In this document: one piece after another, positions 1-8,846 of the stretch
Position numbering within the stretch: position 1 is the first letter of the stretch
Layout: each line of letters starts with the position of its first letter
DNA from: Halobacteria archaeon HArc-gm2
Lineage (GTDB): Archaea > Halobacteriota > Halobacteria > Halobacteriales > Haloarculaceae
Reading direction: 5' to 3'
Assembly (NCBI GenBank): GCA_025517465.1
Contig: JAOPKE010000012.1
Location: 57,451-121,450 of the forward strand
DNA: 64,000 nucleotides
Position numbers and translations under genes: made by a program
Notes under the pieces: model-generated
Databases searched by the model: none
Told to the model about the DNA's origin: nothing
The model's input: only the letters and a program-made list of their open reading frames with translations

Positions 1-344
1 TCCCACTCCTCGTCCTCGATGCCCAGCACCGAGGCCCGCGAGATGGCCCCCTGGGAGGCGACGACGACGTCGATCCCACCGAAGGCGTCGACGGCCGTCT
101 CACGGACCTCGTCCAGCGACGCCCGGTCGGTGACGTCGCAGGTGACGCGGGCCGTGTTCGCCCCGAGGTCCTCGATCTCGTCGGCGGTCTCCTCGACCGC
201 GTCCTCGGTCCGACTGGTGGCGACGACGTCGGCGCCCTCCGAGGCGAATCCCAGTGCGATGGCCTGCCCGATACCGCTCGTTCCGCCGACGACGACGGCT
301 CGTTTGCCCTCGACGGATACCGGCGTGTGCTCGTAGGCTACCAT
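1..344 (-). CDS. SDR-family oxidoreductase, N-terminal part (runs off the window)
   Basis: The minus strand opens with ATG at 344 and stays open to the window edge, giving about 114 residues of a classical short-chain dehydrogenase/reductase. The start MVAYEHTPVSVEGK leads into the Rossmann glycine motif GGTSGIG, followed by an acidic strand and a CDVTD segment that binds the adenine ring in this family. The catalytic Ser-Tyr-Lys lies outside the window. SDRs of this type oxidise sugars or 2-keto-3-deoxy sugar acids with NAD(P). Divergent from the alcohol dehydrogenase at 446 and close to lactonase, dehydratase and FAH-hydrolase genes, it could be the 2-keto-3-deoxy-acid dehydrogenase of a diketo-hydrolase pathway. 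That substrate is inferred from context only. Confidence 0.85.
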   Translation of the reverse strand, partial: MVAYEHTPVSVEGKRAVVVGGTSGIGQAIALGFASEGADVVATSRTEDAVEETADEIEDLGANTARVTCDVTDRASLDEVRETAVDAFGGIDVVVASQGAISRASVLGIEDEEW

Positions 345-412
345 GCGTTCACGATGACAGCTTCGCCGTATTACGTTTCCGGATGCGGACGGCTGGCGGG
401 GGATCGACCCAA

Positions 413-422
413 CACTTTATTA
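413..422 (+). promoter_or_regulatory. TATA-type box for the zinc alcohol dehydrogenase
   Basis: The sequence actttattac lies 24-33 nt before ATG 446, the usual position for a leaderless haloarchaeal transcript. It supports ATG 446 over any start further upstream in the same frame. Confidence 0.5.
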
Positions 423-445
423 CGAACCACACTCGAAATTCCGCT

Positions 446-1489
446 ATGCGAGGGCTTGCGAAAACCAGCCGGAGCCGTGGTGGAATGGAACTCGTCGATC
501 GGGACCGACCGAAACCCGGGCCGGACGAGGCGCTCGTCGAGGTCGACTACGCCGGGCTCTGCGGGAGCGACGCCGGAATCTACGAGTTCGAGTCCGCCTT
601 CGAGCGGATGAACCTCCCGACCGTCATCGGCCACGAGTACTCCGGGCGCGTCGTCGAAGTCGGCGATGGCGTCACGAAGTTCGGCGTCGGCGACCGCGTC
701 GTCGAGCGGCCGATCCGTGGCTGTGGCGACTGCTACCAGTGTGAGATCGGCGAATCGAACGTCTGCCAGAACGCCGTCATCACCGGCGTCGACCACGACG
801 GCGCCTACGAGCCGTATCTCGTCGTCCCCGAGGACGCCCTCCACGCCATCCCCGACGGCGTCGAGCAGCAACACGCCGCCATGGTCGAGCCGACGAGTAT
901 CGGCGCCCGCGCCGTCATCGAGAATTCGCGGGTCCGCGCCGGCGACCGCGCTCTCGTCGAGGGCCCAGGTCCGATCGGCCTGCTCACCGCCCAGATCGCC
1001 CGGGCCCAGGGCGCCGAGGTCGTCGTCTCCGGCGTTGGCCAGGACGCCGACTACCGCCTCCCGCTCGCCGAGGAACTCGGCTTCGAGACGATCAACGTCG
1101 CCACGGACGACATGGAGGCCTACCGCGAGGACCTGACCGACGGCGTCGGCTACGACGTCGTCTTCGACACGACGGGCCACCCCTCCGGGCTCCCCTCGGC
1201 CGTCGAGGAGGTCCGGAAAGGGGGCCAGATCGTCCTCGTCGGCCAGACCGGCGAGACCACGATGGAGTACTCCCCGCTCGTCCGCGCCGAGATCGACCTC
1301 CAGTGTTCCTACGCGTCGATGTACCAGGACTTCGAGAACGCCCTCCGGCTGATCGACACCGGCGACGTCGACGCAGAGACGTTCATCGACGACCGCTTCT
1401 CCCTGCTCGACGCCGACGAGGCCTTCGAGACGTTCGTCGGCGGCGGGACCTGCAAGCCCGTCTTCGACGTCTCCGAACTGCGTTCCTGA
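446..1489 (+). CDS. Zinc-dependent MDR alcohol/sugar-alcohol dehydrogenase
   Basis: 347-residue medium-chain dehydrogenase of the sorbitol/threonine dehydrogenase group. Visible features are catalytic zinc ligand C39 (GLCGSD), the GHEYSG motif with H63 and E64, the structural zinc cysteines C93, C96, C99 and C107, and a nucleotide-binding loop GPGPIG. The frame is open upstream to 254, but ATG 446 follows a TATA-like box at the leaderless distance, and the family N-terminus matches this start. It is a clear paralogue of the enzyme at 13212-14246, sharing the EPTSI, VEGPGPIG and CKPVF blocks. Within the sugar cluster it probably oxidises a sugar, sugar acid or polyol with NAD(P). The exact substrate cannot be read from sequence. 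Confidence 0.93.
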   Translation: MRGLAKTSRSRGGMELVDRDRPKPGPDEALVEVDYAGLCGSDAGIYEFESAFERMNLPTVIGHEYSGRVVEVGDGVTKFGVGDRVVERPIRGCGDCYQCEIGESNVCQNAVITGVDHDGAYEPYLVVPEDALHAIPDGVEQQHAAMVEPTSIGARAVIENSRVRAGDRALVEGPGPIGLLTAQIARAQGAEVVVSGVGQDADYRLPLAEELGFETINVATDDMEAYREDLTDGVGYDVVFDTTGHPSGLPSAVEEVRKGGQIVLVGQTGETTMEYSPLVRAEIDLQCSYASMYQDFENALRLIDTGDVDAETFIDDRFSLLDADEAFETFVGGGTCKPVFDVSELRS

Positions 1490-1544
1490 TCCGCCGAGCG
1501 GACCGACCACCCTTCTGACACGCGACGACCGCCGACACCCGAGG

Positions 1545-1552
1545 CTTTTACT
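1545..1552 (+). promoter_or_regulatory. TATA-type box upstream of gfo6-like gene
   Basis: cttttact lies 25-32 nt before ATG 1577, consistent with leaderless transcription of the Gfo/Idh/MocA gene. Confidence 0.45.
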
Positions 1553-1576
1553 CCCCGCTCGCAGTATCGTGAGCCA

Positions 1577-2647
1577 ATGCTCGACTGGATCGACAGCTAC
1601 GAGGAACGCGCGTGGCAGACGACGACCGACGGCACGGTCAGGTACGCCCTGCTCGGCCTGGGCTGGTGGACGGTGGACGTCGCCCTTCCGGCCATCGAAT
1701 CGTCCGACCTGGGTGAAGTGACGACGTTCGTCAGCAGTTCGACGGAGAAGGCCGAACGCCTCGCCGACGAGAACGACGTGGCAAACGGCATCAGCTACGA
1801 CGAGTTCCACAACGGCGAAGCGAGCGACGAGTACGACGCCGTCTACGTGGGAACGCCCAACGCCTACCACCTGGAGTACGTGGAGACGGCCGCCGACCTC
1901 GACAAGGCAGTCATCTGCGAGAAGCCGATGGAGTCGACCGTCGATCGGGCCGAGCGGCTGGTCGAGGCCTGCGAGGACGCGGACGTCCCGCTGATGGTCG
2001 CCTACCGGATGCACACCGACCCCGCCGTCCAGCGGGCGAAGGAACTCATCGACGAGGGCTTCCTCGGCGACCCGGTGTCCGTCCACGGCAACAACAGCCA
2101 GCCGCTGCTGAAGATGATCCCCGACCCCGACCAGTGGCGCCTCGACCCCGACCTCTCGGGCTACGGCACCTCGGTGATGGATCTGGGCATCTACTCGATC
2201 AACACCGCTCGCTACCTGCTGGACCGGGACCCCGTCGCGGTACAGTCCCAGATGAGTTCCCACCACGAGGCGTTCCAGGACGTCCCGGACGAGCGGTCGG
2301 CCGCCATCCTCGTGCTGGAGGACGACGTGAAGATGGTGACGACGGACAGCCAGCACGCCCAGGAGGACACCGAACTGAAGATCACCGGCACGGAGGGCCA
2401 GATCGAGTTCCAGCCCGCCTTTCACGGCGAGGTGACGCTTCGGCTCTCCAGGGGCGACGTCACGGTCACGATCGACCACGACACGTTCGACGCCGAGCGC
2501 GAGATGGAAGAGGAGTTCGACTACTTCGCCGACCGCGTCCTCACCGGCGGGCAGATCCACGCGGACGGACGCCACGGACTACAGGACATGCGCGTCATCG
2601 AGGCGATCCACGAGTCGGCCGAGAGCGGCGACGTCGTCGAACTGTAG
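1577..2647 (+). CDS. gfo6: Gfo/Idh/MocA dehydrogenase, D-xylose 1-dehydrogenase Gfo6-like
   Basis: 356 residues. The N-terminal Rossmann domain carries GLGWWT instead of the usual GxGxxG, a variant I associate with haloarchaeal Gfo6 D-xylose 1-dehydrogenases. The substrate-domain lysine is in CEKP (K116), and the C-terminal beta-sheet domain begins near residue 135. In Haloferax and Haloarcula this enzyme oxidises D-xylose (and L-arabinose) to the lactone with NADP as the first step of a non-phosphorylating pathway. The gene follows the alcohol dehydrogenase by 87 nt with its own TATA-like box. The IclR gene 41 nt downstream is convergent and resembles regulators of pentose catabolism. A second, more distant Gfo/Idh/MocA gene lies at 33041. 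Confidence 0.88.
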   Translation: MLDWIDSYEERAWQTTTDGTVRYALLGLGWWTVDVALPAIESSDLGEVTTFVSSSTEKAERLADENDVANGISYDEFHNGEASDEYDAVYVGTPNAYHLEYVETAADLDKAVICEKPMESTVDRAERLVEACEDADVPLMVAYRMHTDPAVQRAKELIDEGFLGDPVSVHGNNSQPLLKMIPDPDQWRLDPDLSGYGTSVMDLGIYSINTARYLLDRDPVAVQSQMSSHHEAFQDVPDERSAAILVLEDDVKMVTTDSQHAQEDTELKITGTEGQIEFQPAFHGEVTLRLSRGDVTVTIDHDTFDAEREMEEEFDYFADRVLTGGQIHADGRHGLQDMRVIEAIHESAESGDVVEL

Positions 2648-2688
2648 GGGCCCAGCGACGCTGTTCTCGCCGCTGGATTCTCCAGGCG

Positions 2689-3450
2689 CTACGAATAGGT
2701 GAGGTTGACCTCGATGACGTTGGCGCTCCGGAGCACCATGTCGGGGAACTCGTCGGTGAAGGAGTCACCGAGCATGCGGCTCTTCGGACCGGAGACGCTC
2801 ACGGCGGCGATGGCCCGGTCGTCGGCGTCGGTGATGGGCGCGGCGACACAGCGGATGCCGTCGACCCGCTCCTCGTCGTCGAAGGCGTAGCCGCGTTCGC
2901 GGACCTGGTCGAGGACGTCGAACAGCTCCGCCCTGTTGGTGATGGTGTTGTCAGTGACGTCGGGGAGGCCGTGCCGGTCGAGGATGGCCTCGACCTCCTC
3001 GCGCGGCCGGTGGGCGAGGATGGACTTCCCCATCGCCGTCGTCTGGAGGGGGACGCGCTTGCCCGCGTGGGTGTCGAGCTGGACGGCTTCGGACCCGCGG
3101 ACCTTGTAGAGGAACACGCCGAGGCCGTGCTCTTCGATCATCATGTTGGCGTGCTCGCCGGTCTCCTCGGCGAGACTCTCGACCTCCGGCCGGGCGACCT
3201 TGAACACCTTCATCCGGTTGCGGGCCTGTTCACCCAGCTCCAGGAACCGGGCACCGACCCGGTAGGTCCCGTCGTCGTTGATGAGGTACTCCTCGTTCTC
3301 CAGGGTCCGCAGGTGGTCGTGGATGGTGCTGGTCGGCATGCCGAGCCGCTCGGCGAGCTCCGAGACGCCAGCCCCGTCGAGCTCGCGGAGCGTGTCGATT
3401 ATCTCGAACGTCGTCTTCGCAGCCTGGACCGGAGAACCCGTAGTCGTCAT
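2689..3450 (-). CDS. IclR-family transcriptional regulator (first of three)
   Basis: 253 residues from ATG 3450. The N-terminal winged helix-turn-helix spans about residues 8-65 (VSELAERLGMPTSTIHDHL). The C-terminal IclR effector domain carries the usual TTAMGKSILA, RGYAFDDEE and GIRCVAAPI blocks. An ATG five codons upstream is possible, but aaataatcc at 3475-3483 lies at the leaderless TATA distance from 3450. It is a close relative of the regulator at 10000-10758, with the same NVIEVNLT C-terminus. Haloarchaeal IclR proteins such as XacR control pentose catabolic genes, so regulation of the adjacent dehydrogenases is likely but unproven. Confidence 0.92.
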   Translation of the reverse strand: MTTTGSPVQAAKTTFEIIDTLRELDGAGVSELAERLGMPTSTIHDHLRTLENEEYLINDDGTYRVGARFLELGEQARNRMKVFKVARPEVESLAEETGEHANMMIEEHGLGVFLYKVRGSEAVQLDTHAGKRVPLQTTAMGKSILAHRPREEVEAILDRHGLPDVTDNTITNRAELFDVLDQVRERGYAFDDEERVDGIRCVAAPITDADDRAIAAVSVSGPKSRMLGDSFTDEFPDMVLRSANVIEVNLTYS

Positions 3451-4164
3451 GCTACGAGGGTACACGGTGCTCGGAAATAATCCTTCCGGTGTGTCCGGAT
3501 CGGAGTCCGGTCTTAGGGCGTCCCTTCCACCAGAATCACGATTCGAATCGCCGATCGACCGCGAATTTTCCGGTGTTGCCGGACAGTCGGCGCGGGTTTG
3601 ATAACAATATTAATACTGTTATTCTTATCGAGCCACGACCCGCCACAAGAGACGAATCGACCGGTGGGAGGTCCAGTCGCTCGTTAGATTCGGGTAACGA
3701 AGTGAAAGAAACCCTGGGAGGGGATAGATGACGTTCACCGGGGGAGTCGTATTCGTTTCCGGCATCACCGGAGATGTAGCCGTACGAACGGGTTAGGGCC
3801 ATGTTACCGATTATCACGCTCCGGCACTGGACGGACGTGGGTCACGAGCGCCGGGAAGCGGCCCGGAAGCAGGGACGCTCCACGACAGCTACCCCATTGG
3901 AACACGAAGGCGCGACCACCAGACGTCGGAACGGCAGGTGGCCACACCGTCCGCTGAGACGGTGAGTGAAGCGAAAAGCGGGATCGCTGTCTACTGGTCG
4001 GACGACTGGAGAGACGGGACCCACGCCCCACCGCGACACAGAGTACCGAGGGATGGCGAATGGCGGCCCAGTCGACCGACCCTCCGCGACAGGTCACCCG
4101 AGTCCGGTTTCGCCCGTCCGACATCGTCGGTTCGGAGACGGCGACGGTCGGTACGCCGCCGGGC
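3451..4164. other. Gene-free stretch, probably decayed DNA
   Basis: About 710 bp between the IclR start and the oxidase relic. Short open frames here have no recognisable domain, overlap each other on both strands and lack family-like composition. The IclR promoter occupies the first 40 bp. The stretch abuts a truncated gene, which fits loss of a former gene. Confidence 0.5.
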
Positions 4165-4380
4165 CTACGGGGGCGAGAGCAACTGCACCGGATGCCTCGT
4201 GGGACGGTCGAGCAGGTCGTCCAGTTGCTCCAGACACGACGTCCCGCTCGCGACGACGGCCCTGTCGCGCGCGTCGTCCGCCCGAAACTGCTCACGCAGT
4301 TCGTCCCCGACGGCGACGCTCACGTCGTAGTACGTCTCCTTGTAGCCGAAGCTCCCGGCCATCCCGCAGCACTCGACTAC
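4165..4380 (-). pseudogene. C-terminal relic of a FAD-linked oxidase/lactate dehydrogenase with CCG Fe-S domain
   Basis: The minus strand encodes an isolated tail VVECCGMAGSFGYKETYYD, then VASGTSCLEQL and RPTRHPVQLL, ending at a natural stop (4165). This is the last cysteine-rich CCG segment of the large FAD/4Fe-4S oxidases of the D-lactate dehydrogenase/glycolate oxidase type, which are normally about 1000 residues. Only about 70 residues remain. The homology ends almost exactly at the stop codon of the amidohydrolase (4385), so there is no start and no upstream body of the gene. A deletion or insertion therefore removed the rest. Lactate is a product of the diketo-hydrolase route for 6-deoxy-sugars, so the lost enzyme may have belonged to this cluster. 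Confidence 0.75.
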
Positions 4381-4384
4381 CAGC

Positions 4385-5257
4385 TCAGTCGAGACCGACG
4401 TGCTCGCGGAAGGACCGCCCGGTGAGCCACTCGCGGTCCCGGGCGGACAGCCCGTCGACCTGCCGGAGCCAGTTGCGCGAGGCGGCGTAGTCGGTGACGT
4501 CGCTGACGTTCGGGTAGTCCGACCCCCAGATCACTCGTTCGGGACCGAACGTCTCGACGAACCACCGGACGTGGTCGTGCACGTCCGCGTAGGGGAAGCC
4601 CCTCTCCGACAGGTGGGCGACCTCGGAGACCTTGACCGCGACGCCGTCGTACGAAGCCAGGTCGGCGAACCGGGCGAACGTGCCCTCGTCGGTCGGCGTG
4701 TCCGGGCCAGCGTGGGCGAAGTGGTCGAACAGGTAGGTGAGCTCGGGATACGTCTCCACGAGTTCCAGCGCCTGGTCGAGTTGCGAGTGGTCACAGAGAA
4801 TCTGGACGGCGGCGTCCGTCTCGACGGCCGCCTCCCAGAACGCGGTCTCCTCGATGGCGTCACGGAGCCAGGTGACGCCGGGGTCGAACGTCTCCCACAT
4901 CCGGTCGTACGGACAGGCGGCACCGAGCCGGACGCCCACCACGCCGTCGACGGCCATGCACTCCCGGAGGTGGTCGGCGGCGTCGTCGGCGAACGGGTCG
5001 ACCATGACGATGCCGTAGAGCCGGTCGTACTCGGCGGCCACACGGCGCGTGTAGTGGTTGTCCGTCCACTCGCAGATGGGGTAGCCCACGACCACCGCCT
5101 CGTCGACGCCGGCCCGGTCCATGTCCGCCAGCAGCCGGTCGGCGGTGTAGACCGTGTGGACGTCGAACGCGTCGATTCGGTCGAGGAGCGGCCCGTTGAC
5201 CCAGGGATGGTCCCGGCTCGCCGGCCCCCAGGCGTGCGTATGTGAATCGAGCACCAT
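4385..5257 (-). CDS. Amidohydrolase family 2 protein, candidate sugar lactonase
   Basis: 290 residues from ATG 5257. The frame is open upstream, but a TATA-like gtaaatc at 5282-5288 is 25-31 nt away and the protein begins with the family's strand-1 metal motif DSHTHAWG. Later TIM-barrel motifs are FDHFAHAG and, near the C-terminus, WGSDYPN with the catalytic aspartate. Members of this family (PF04909) hydrolyse aldonolactones, for example L-rhamnono- and L-fucono-lactonases, as well as 2-pyrone-4,6-dicarboxylate. Its place beside an FAH-family hydrolase and near an RhmD-like dehydratase favours a sugar-lactone substrate. It is separated from that gene by 73 nt and is cotranscribed or separately promoted on the same strand. 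Confidence 0.85.
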   Translation of the reverse strand: MVLDSHTHAWGPASRDHPWVNGPLLDRIDAFDVHTVYTADRLLADMDRAGVDEAVVVGYPICEWTDNHYTRRVAAEYDRLYGIVMVDPFADDAADHLRECMAVDGVVGVRLGAACPYDRMWETFDPGVTWLRDAIEETAFWEAAVETDAAVQILCDHSQLDQALELVETYPELTYLFDHFAHAGPDTPTDEGTFARFADLASYDGVAVKVSEVAHLSERGFPYADVHDHVRWFVETFGPERVIWGSDYPNVSDVTDYAASRNWLRQVDGLSARDREWLTGRSFREHVGLD

Positions 5258-5330
5258 ACGCACACACTCGGAAACGACCCGCGTAAATCTTTCCGAAGGG
5301 ACGGGCCGCGCGCCGCGGGGCGAACGCGGC

Positions 5331-6173
5331 CTATTCGTCGACTTCCTCGACGGTGTTGACGAGCGTGCCGATCTCCTCGACCTCGACCTCGACGGTCTCG
5401 CCCGGGTGGAGCCGGATATCCTGGAACGCGCCGACGCCCTCCGGGGTCCCGGTCGCGACGACATCGCCGGGTTCGAGGCGGACGCGCGAGGAGACGAAGG
5501 CGACCAGTTCGGCGACCGAACGGATCATCATCCCGGTGTCGTCGTCCTGCATCGTCTCGCCGTCGACCCGCGAAGCGATGTGCAGATCCTGGGGGTCGTC
5601 GACCTCGTCGACGGCGACGTACGGACCGACCGGCGTCGTGCGCTGCATCGCCTTGCCGGAGAACCAGTCGATCAGGTCGTCGCCATCGACCTGCAGGCCG
5701 AGCTGGAGGTCCCGGGCGGACGTGTCGTTGATGAGTGTGTACCCCGCGACGTAGTCGAGGGCCTCGTCAGGGTCGACGTGCCGAGCGGGCTCGCCGACGA
5801 CGGCGGCCAGTTCAGCCTCGTAGTCGATCTCCTCGGTCACGCGGGTGTGATACGAGATCGGTTCCCGGTGGCCGACGAGCGTCCGCGGCAGTTTCGTGAA
5901 GATCAGCGGCCACTCCGGGACCTCGATGTCTGACTCATCGGCGTGGGCCTCGTAGTTCAGCGCCGCACAGAAGACCGTGTTGCGCTCTGTGGTCGGCGGG
6001 AGGTGCGTGACCGCCTCGCGGTCGAACGTCTCGCCGTCGACGCCTTCGGCGTCGTGGGGTCGGGTCAGCGCGTCCCGGAAGTCCTCGAACTCGCTGGAGA
6101 CGTCGTGGACGACGTCGTCTTCGAAGCGACCGATACGCGACTCTCCGTCCGCCTGGAACCGTCCAATTCGCAT
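5331..6173 (-). CDS. Fumarylacetoacetate hydrolase (FAH) family protein, candidate 2,4-diketo-3-deoxy-acid hydrolase
   Basis: 280 residues from ATG 6173, with ctttact at 6198-6204 at the leaderless TATA distance. FAH-fold marks are EIDYEAELA (metal-binding glutamates), GYTLINDTSARDLQ, KAMQRTTPVGP and ATGTPEGVG. Family members cleave or hydrate 2-keto acids: acylpyruvases, 2-keto-3-deoxyarabinonate dehydratase, and 2,4-diketo-3-deoxy-L-rhamnonate or -fuconate hydrolases. With a lactonase downstream, an SDR at the window edge and an RhmD-like dehydratase 5.7 kb away, the last activity (yielding pyruvate plus lactate) is the best contextual fit. A KDG-type dehydratase role for another sugar acid is the main alternative. 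Confidence 0.88.
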   Translation of the reverse strand: MRIGRFQADGESRIGRFEDDVVHDVSSEFEDFRDALTRPHDAEGVDGETFDREAVTHLPPTTERNTVFCAALNYEAHADESDIEVPEWPLIFTKLPRTLVGHREPISYHTRVTEEIDYEAELAAVVGEPARHVDPDEALDYVAGYTLINDTSARDLQLGLQVDGDDLIDWFSGKAMQRTTPVGPYVAVDEVDDPQDLHIASRVDGETMQDDDTGMMIRSVAELVAFVSSRVRLEPGDVVATGTPEGVGAFQDIRLHPGETVEVEVEEIGTLVNTVEEVDE

Positions 6174-6279
6174 GTGCGAGAGGTACCCACACAGGGCCTT
6201 TACTGTTTCCACTGCGATTCCTGTCGCCAATCCTACGCTCGTCGCCAACCCTTTTGCCCCGTTAGGTGTACACAGAGGT

Positions 6280-7293
6280 ATGACACACCATCGCGCGCGG
6301 ACGCTCAGGGAGGTCTACGCCGACGCGAGACGGGAGGCCTACGGCTTCGTCGCGAGCAACATCACGACCCTCGACATCATGCAGGGACTGCTCGACGGCG
6401 CCGCGGCCGCCGACTCGGACGTGGTGCTCCAGATCAAGCGCGACACCGCGGCGTACCTCGGGAACGGCGACGTGTCAGCCGGGCTGTCGATCGTCGACGC
6501 CCACCTCGGAGCGCTGGCCGACGACCGCGGCGTGTCGGCCTTTCTCAACGTCGACCACGTCGACGCCGACGACGCGGAGATGCTCGACGCCGCGCTCGCG
6601 TCGGATGCGCCCGACTCGATCATGGTCGACGCCTCGGCGGCACCGTTCGAGGAGAACGTCGCGCGGACGGCCGACGTGGTCGACCGCGCGGCGGCGCTGG
6701 ACCGCGACGTGCTGGTCGAGGCGGAACTGGGCACGATCCGCGGGACGGAGAGCGGCGAGACGACCGAGGAGGCGTTCTACACCGACCCCGAGGAAGCCGT
6801 GGAGTTCGTCGACCGCACGGGCTGTGACCTGCTCGCGGTCTCCATCGGCACCGAACACGGCGTCTCGGCCGGCGTCGACCTCGACCTGCGCGTCGACCTG
6901 GCCGACGACATCGACGCGGCCCTGCGCGACCACGGCTTCGACGTGCCGCTGGTCATCCACGGCTCCTCGGGGCTGACGCCCGAGCAGGTGTCGGCGCTGA
7001 TGGAGACCGGCGTCTGCAAACTCAACACGAACACGCGCTACCAGTACGAGGCCGCCCGCACTGCCTGCGAGTTCTACCTGGCGAACGCCGACGCCATCGT
7101 CCCGCCCGAGGGCGTCGCGGACGACCGGGCGACCTTCTTCGCCGACACCGACTGGTCGCCCGAGAAGTCGACGTTCGACCCGCGCGTCGTCGGCCAGGAC
7201 GTGCGCGACCGCATCGCCGCGGTGTACGCCGAACTGGCGGCCGTCGCCGGCAGCGCCGGACGGCGTCGCGGGGCGGCGGGGAGCGAGTCGTGA
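6280..7293 (+). CDS. Class II (zinc) ketose-bisphosphate aldolase family protein
   Basis: 337 residues from ATG 6280, which has a TATA-like ccttttgc about 25-32 nt upstream. The class II aldolase residues are present: catalytic D92 and zinc ligand H93 (NVDHVD), the VEAELG glutamates, H193 in GTEHG and H227 in IHGSSG, then the phosphate-loop-like CKLNTNTR. The family includes fructose- and tagatose-bisphosphate aldolases and GatY/KbaY/IolJ enzymes. The stop overlaps the GTG start of the kinase gene by 4 bp (GTGA), so the two are translationally coupled. This suggests cleavage of a ketose phosphate made by that kinase rather than housekeeping glycolysis or gluconeogenesis. The substrate is not evident. 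Confidence 0.88.
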   Translation: MTHHRARTLREVYADARREAYGFVASNITTLDIMQGLLDGAAAADSDVVLQIKRDTAAYLGNGDVSAGLSIVDAHLGALADDRGVSAFLNVDHVDADDAEMLDAALASDAPDSIMVDASAAPFEENVARTADVVDRAAALDRDVLVEAELGTIRGTESGETTEEAFYTDPEEAVEFVDRTGCDLLAVSIGTEHGVSAGVDLDLRVDLADDIDAALRDHGFDVPLVIHGSSGLTPEQVSALMETGVCKLNTNTRYQYEAARTACEFYLANADAIVPPEGVADDRATFFADTDWSPEKSTFDPRVVGQDVRDRIAAVYAELAAVAGSAGRRRGAAGSES

Positions 7294-8822
7294 CCGACCT
7301 GCTGCTCGGGGTCGACGCCGGTCTCACGACGACGACGGCGGTGGTGTTCGACGCCGGCGGCGAGACGGTCGCCGCGGCGAGTCGAGCGACGCCGACCGAC
7401 CGGCCCGAAACGGGTCACCGGGAGGTCGCACTCGAGGACCTCTGGGAGACCGTCGCCGACGCTATCGGGGCAGTGACCGCCGACGACGCGGTTGACCCCG
7501 AAGCCGTCGCGGCCGTCGGCCTCTCCGGACACGGCCACGGACTCTACCTGCTCGACGCCGACGGCCGGCAGGTCCGGCCGGCGATCAAGTCCACCGACAG
7601 CAGGGCGGCGGCCCTCGTCGAGGAGTGGGAAGCGGACGGCACGGCGGACCGAATGGGTGAGCGACTCGGGTACGCGCCCTTCGGCGCCGACCCGCTCAGT
7701 CTGCTGGGGTGGCTCGACCGCCACGAACCAGACGCCCTCGACCGGACCGACACCGTGCTGTTCTGCAAGGACTACCTCGGCTACCGACTGACCGGGCGGC
7801 GCTGCACCGACGCGATGGAGGGCAGCGTCTTCTCCCGCGCCGGCGCGGACGAATACGACCGGGGCGTCTTCGACGCGCTCGGCCTGTCGGTGTCGCCGGA
7901 CGTGCTCCCCGAAGTAGTCCCGAGCGGCGCGGCGCGCGGCCAGGTGACCGAGGCGGCCGCCGCCGAGACGGGACTGCCCGCCGGTACGCCGGTCGCCGGT
8001 GGCCTGCACGACGTCGGCGCGACCGCGCTGGGGACCGGTGCCCACGAGGCGGGGCAGGCCGTCCTCATCGTCGGGACATGGGGCCAGAGCATCGTCGTCC
8101 TCGACGACCCCGGAACGGGCGCGGACGGCACGCCGCCGGGCCTGACGCGCCGGTACCTCGACGGCTACCTCCGGTACAAGGGCCTCCGGTCGGCGGCCGT
8201 CTGTCTGGACTGGTTCACCGGCGAAGTCGGCGACGAGTGGCGACGCCGCGCCGCCGCGGAGGACTGCAGCGAGTACGACGTGTACGACCGCGTGGCCGAC
8301 GACGTGCCGGCCGGCGCCGACGGCCTCCTCTTTCACCCCTACCTCGACGGGTCGACCGACGACCCGACCGACAGAGGGGGGTTCTACGGGCTGACGACCG
8401 ACCACACGAAGGCCCACATGCTCCGGGCGGTCTACGAGGGGGTCGCGCTCTCACAGAGCGCGGCGCTGTCGGACCTGACCCCCGACGGTGCGGTCGGCGA
8501 CGTGCGTCTGGGCGGGGGCGGCGCACGCAGCGCGGTCTGGAGCGACGTGTTCGCGGCCGCCGTGGACGAACTCCTGCGCGTCCCGGCGGGCGAGGAAGCG
8601 GGCGCGCGCGGCGCGGCTATCTGCGGGGCACTCGCCGCGGGCGTCCACCCGGACGCCGCCAGCGCCGTCGATGCGATGGTCGCCATCGAGCGCCGCCACG
8701 ACCCGGACCCCGACACGGCTGCCCTGTACCGTGAGCGCCGCGCGACGTTCGAGGACGCGCTCGCAGCGATCAGACCGACGTGGGAGCGACTGGACGCGAG
8801 CAGGGAGACGAACGTTTATTGA
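7290..8822 (+). CDS. FGGY-family carbohydrate kinase
   Basis: 510 residues starting at GTG 7290, whose codon overlaps the aldolase stop. Two actin-like ATPase domains are visible: GVDAGLTTTTAVVFD (phosphate 1), GLSGHGHGLYL and a GLHDVGATALGTG segment holding the probable catalytic aspartate, then VGTWGQS (phosphate 2) and the adenosine motif GGGGARSAVW near residue 405. Length is normal for xylulo-, fuculo- or L-ribulokinases. No subfamily signature decides the sugar. The pairing with a class II aldolase and, 24 nt downstream, a D-2-hydroxyacid dehydrogenase points to phosphorylation of a ketose followed by aldol cleavage. Confidence 0.92.
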   Translation: MTDLLLGVDAGLTTTTAVVFDAGGETVAAASRATPTDRPETGHREVALEDLWETVADAIGAVTADDAVDPEAVAAVGLSGHGHGLYLLDADGRQVRPAIKSTDSRAAALVEEWEADGTADRMGERLGYAPFGADPLSLLGWLDRHEPDALDRTDTVLFCKDYLGYRLTGRRCTDAMEGSVFSRAGADEYDRGVFDALGLSVSPDVLPEVVPSGAARGQVTEAAAAETGLPAGTPVAGGLHDVGATALGTGAHEAGQAVLIVGTWGQSIVVLDDPGTGADGTPPGLTRRYLDGYLRYKGLRSAAVCLDWFTGEVGDEWRRRAAAEDCSEYDVYDRVADDVPAGADGLLFHPYLDGSTDDPTDRGGFYGLTTDHTKAHMLRAVYEGVALSQSAALSDLTPDGAVGDVRLGGGGARSAVWSDVFAAAVDELLRVPAGEEAGARGAAICGALAAGVHPDAASAVDAMVAIERRHDPDPDTAALYRERRATFEDALAAIRPTWERLDASRETNVY

Positions 8823-8846
8823 ACGAGAGGACAGTTGTTCGAACGA

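Noticed and set aside
371..2575. Very long minus-strand open frame opposite ADH and Gfo6 genes
   Set aside because: Antisense shadow caused by GC-rich third positions. The protein has no domain, is a Val/Asp/Arg repeat-like translation, and the plus strand holds two clear enzyme genes.
3804..4425. Several overlapping 100-170 codon frames on both strands
   Set aside because: Arg/Ser/Pro-rich translations without domains; the only meaningful signal is the short CCG-oxidase tail at 4165-4380.
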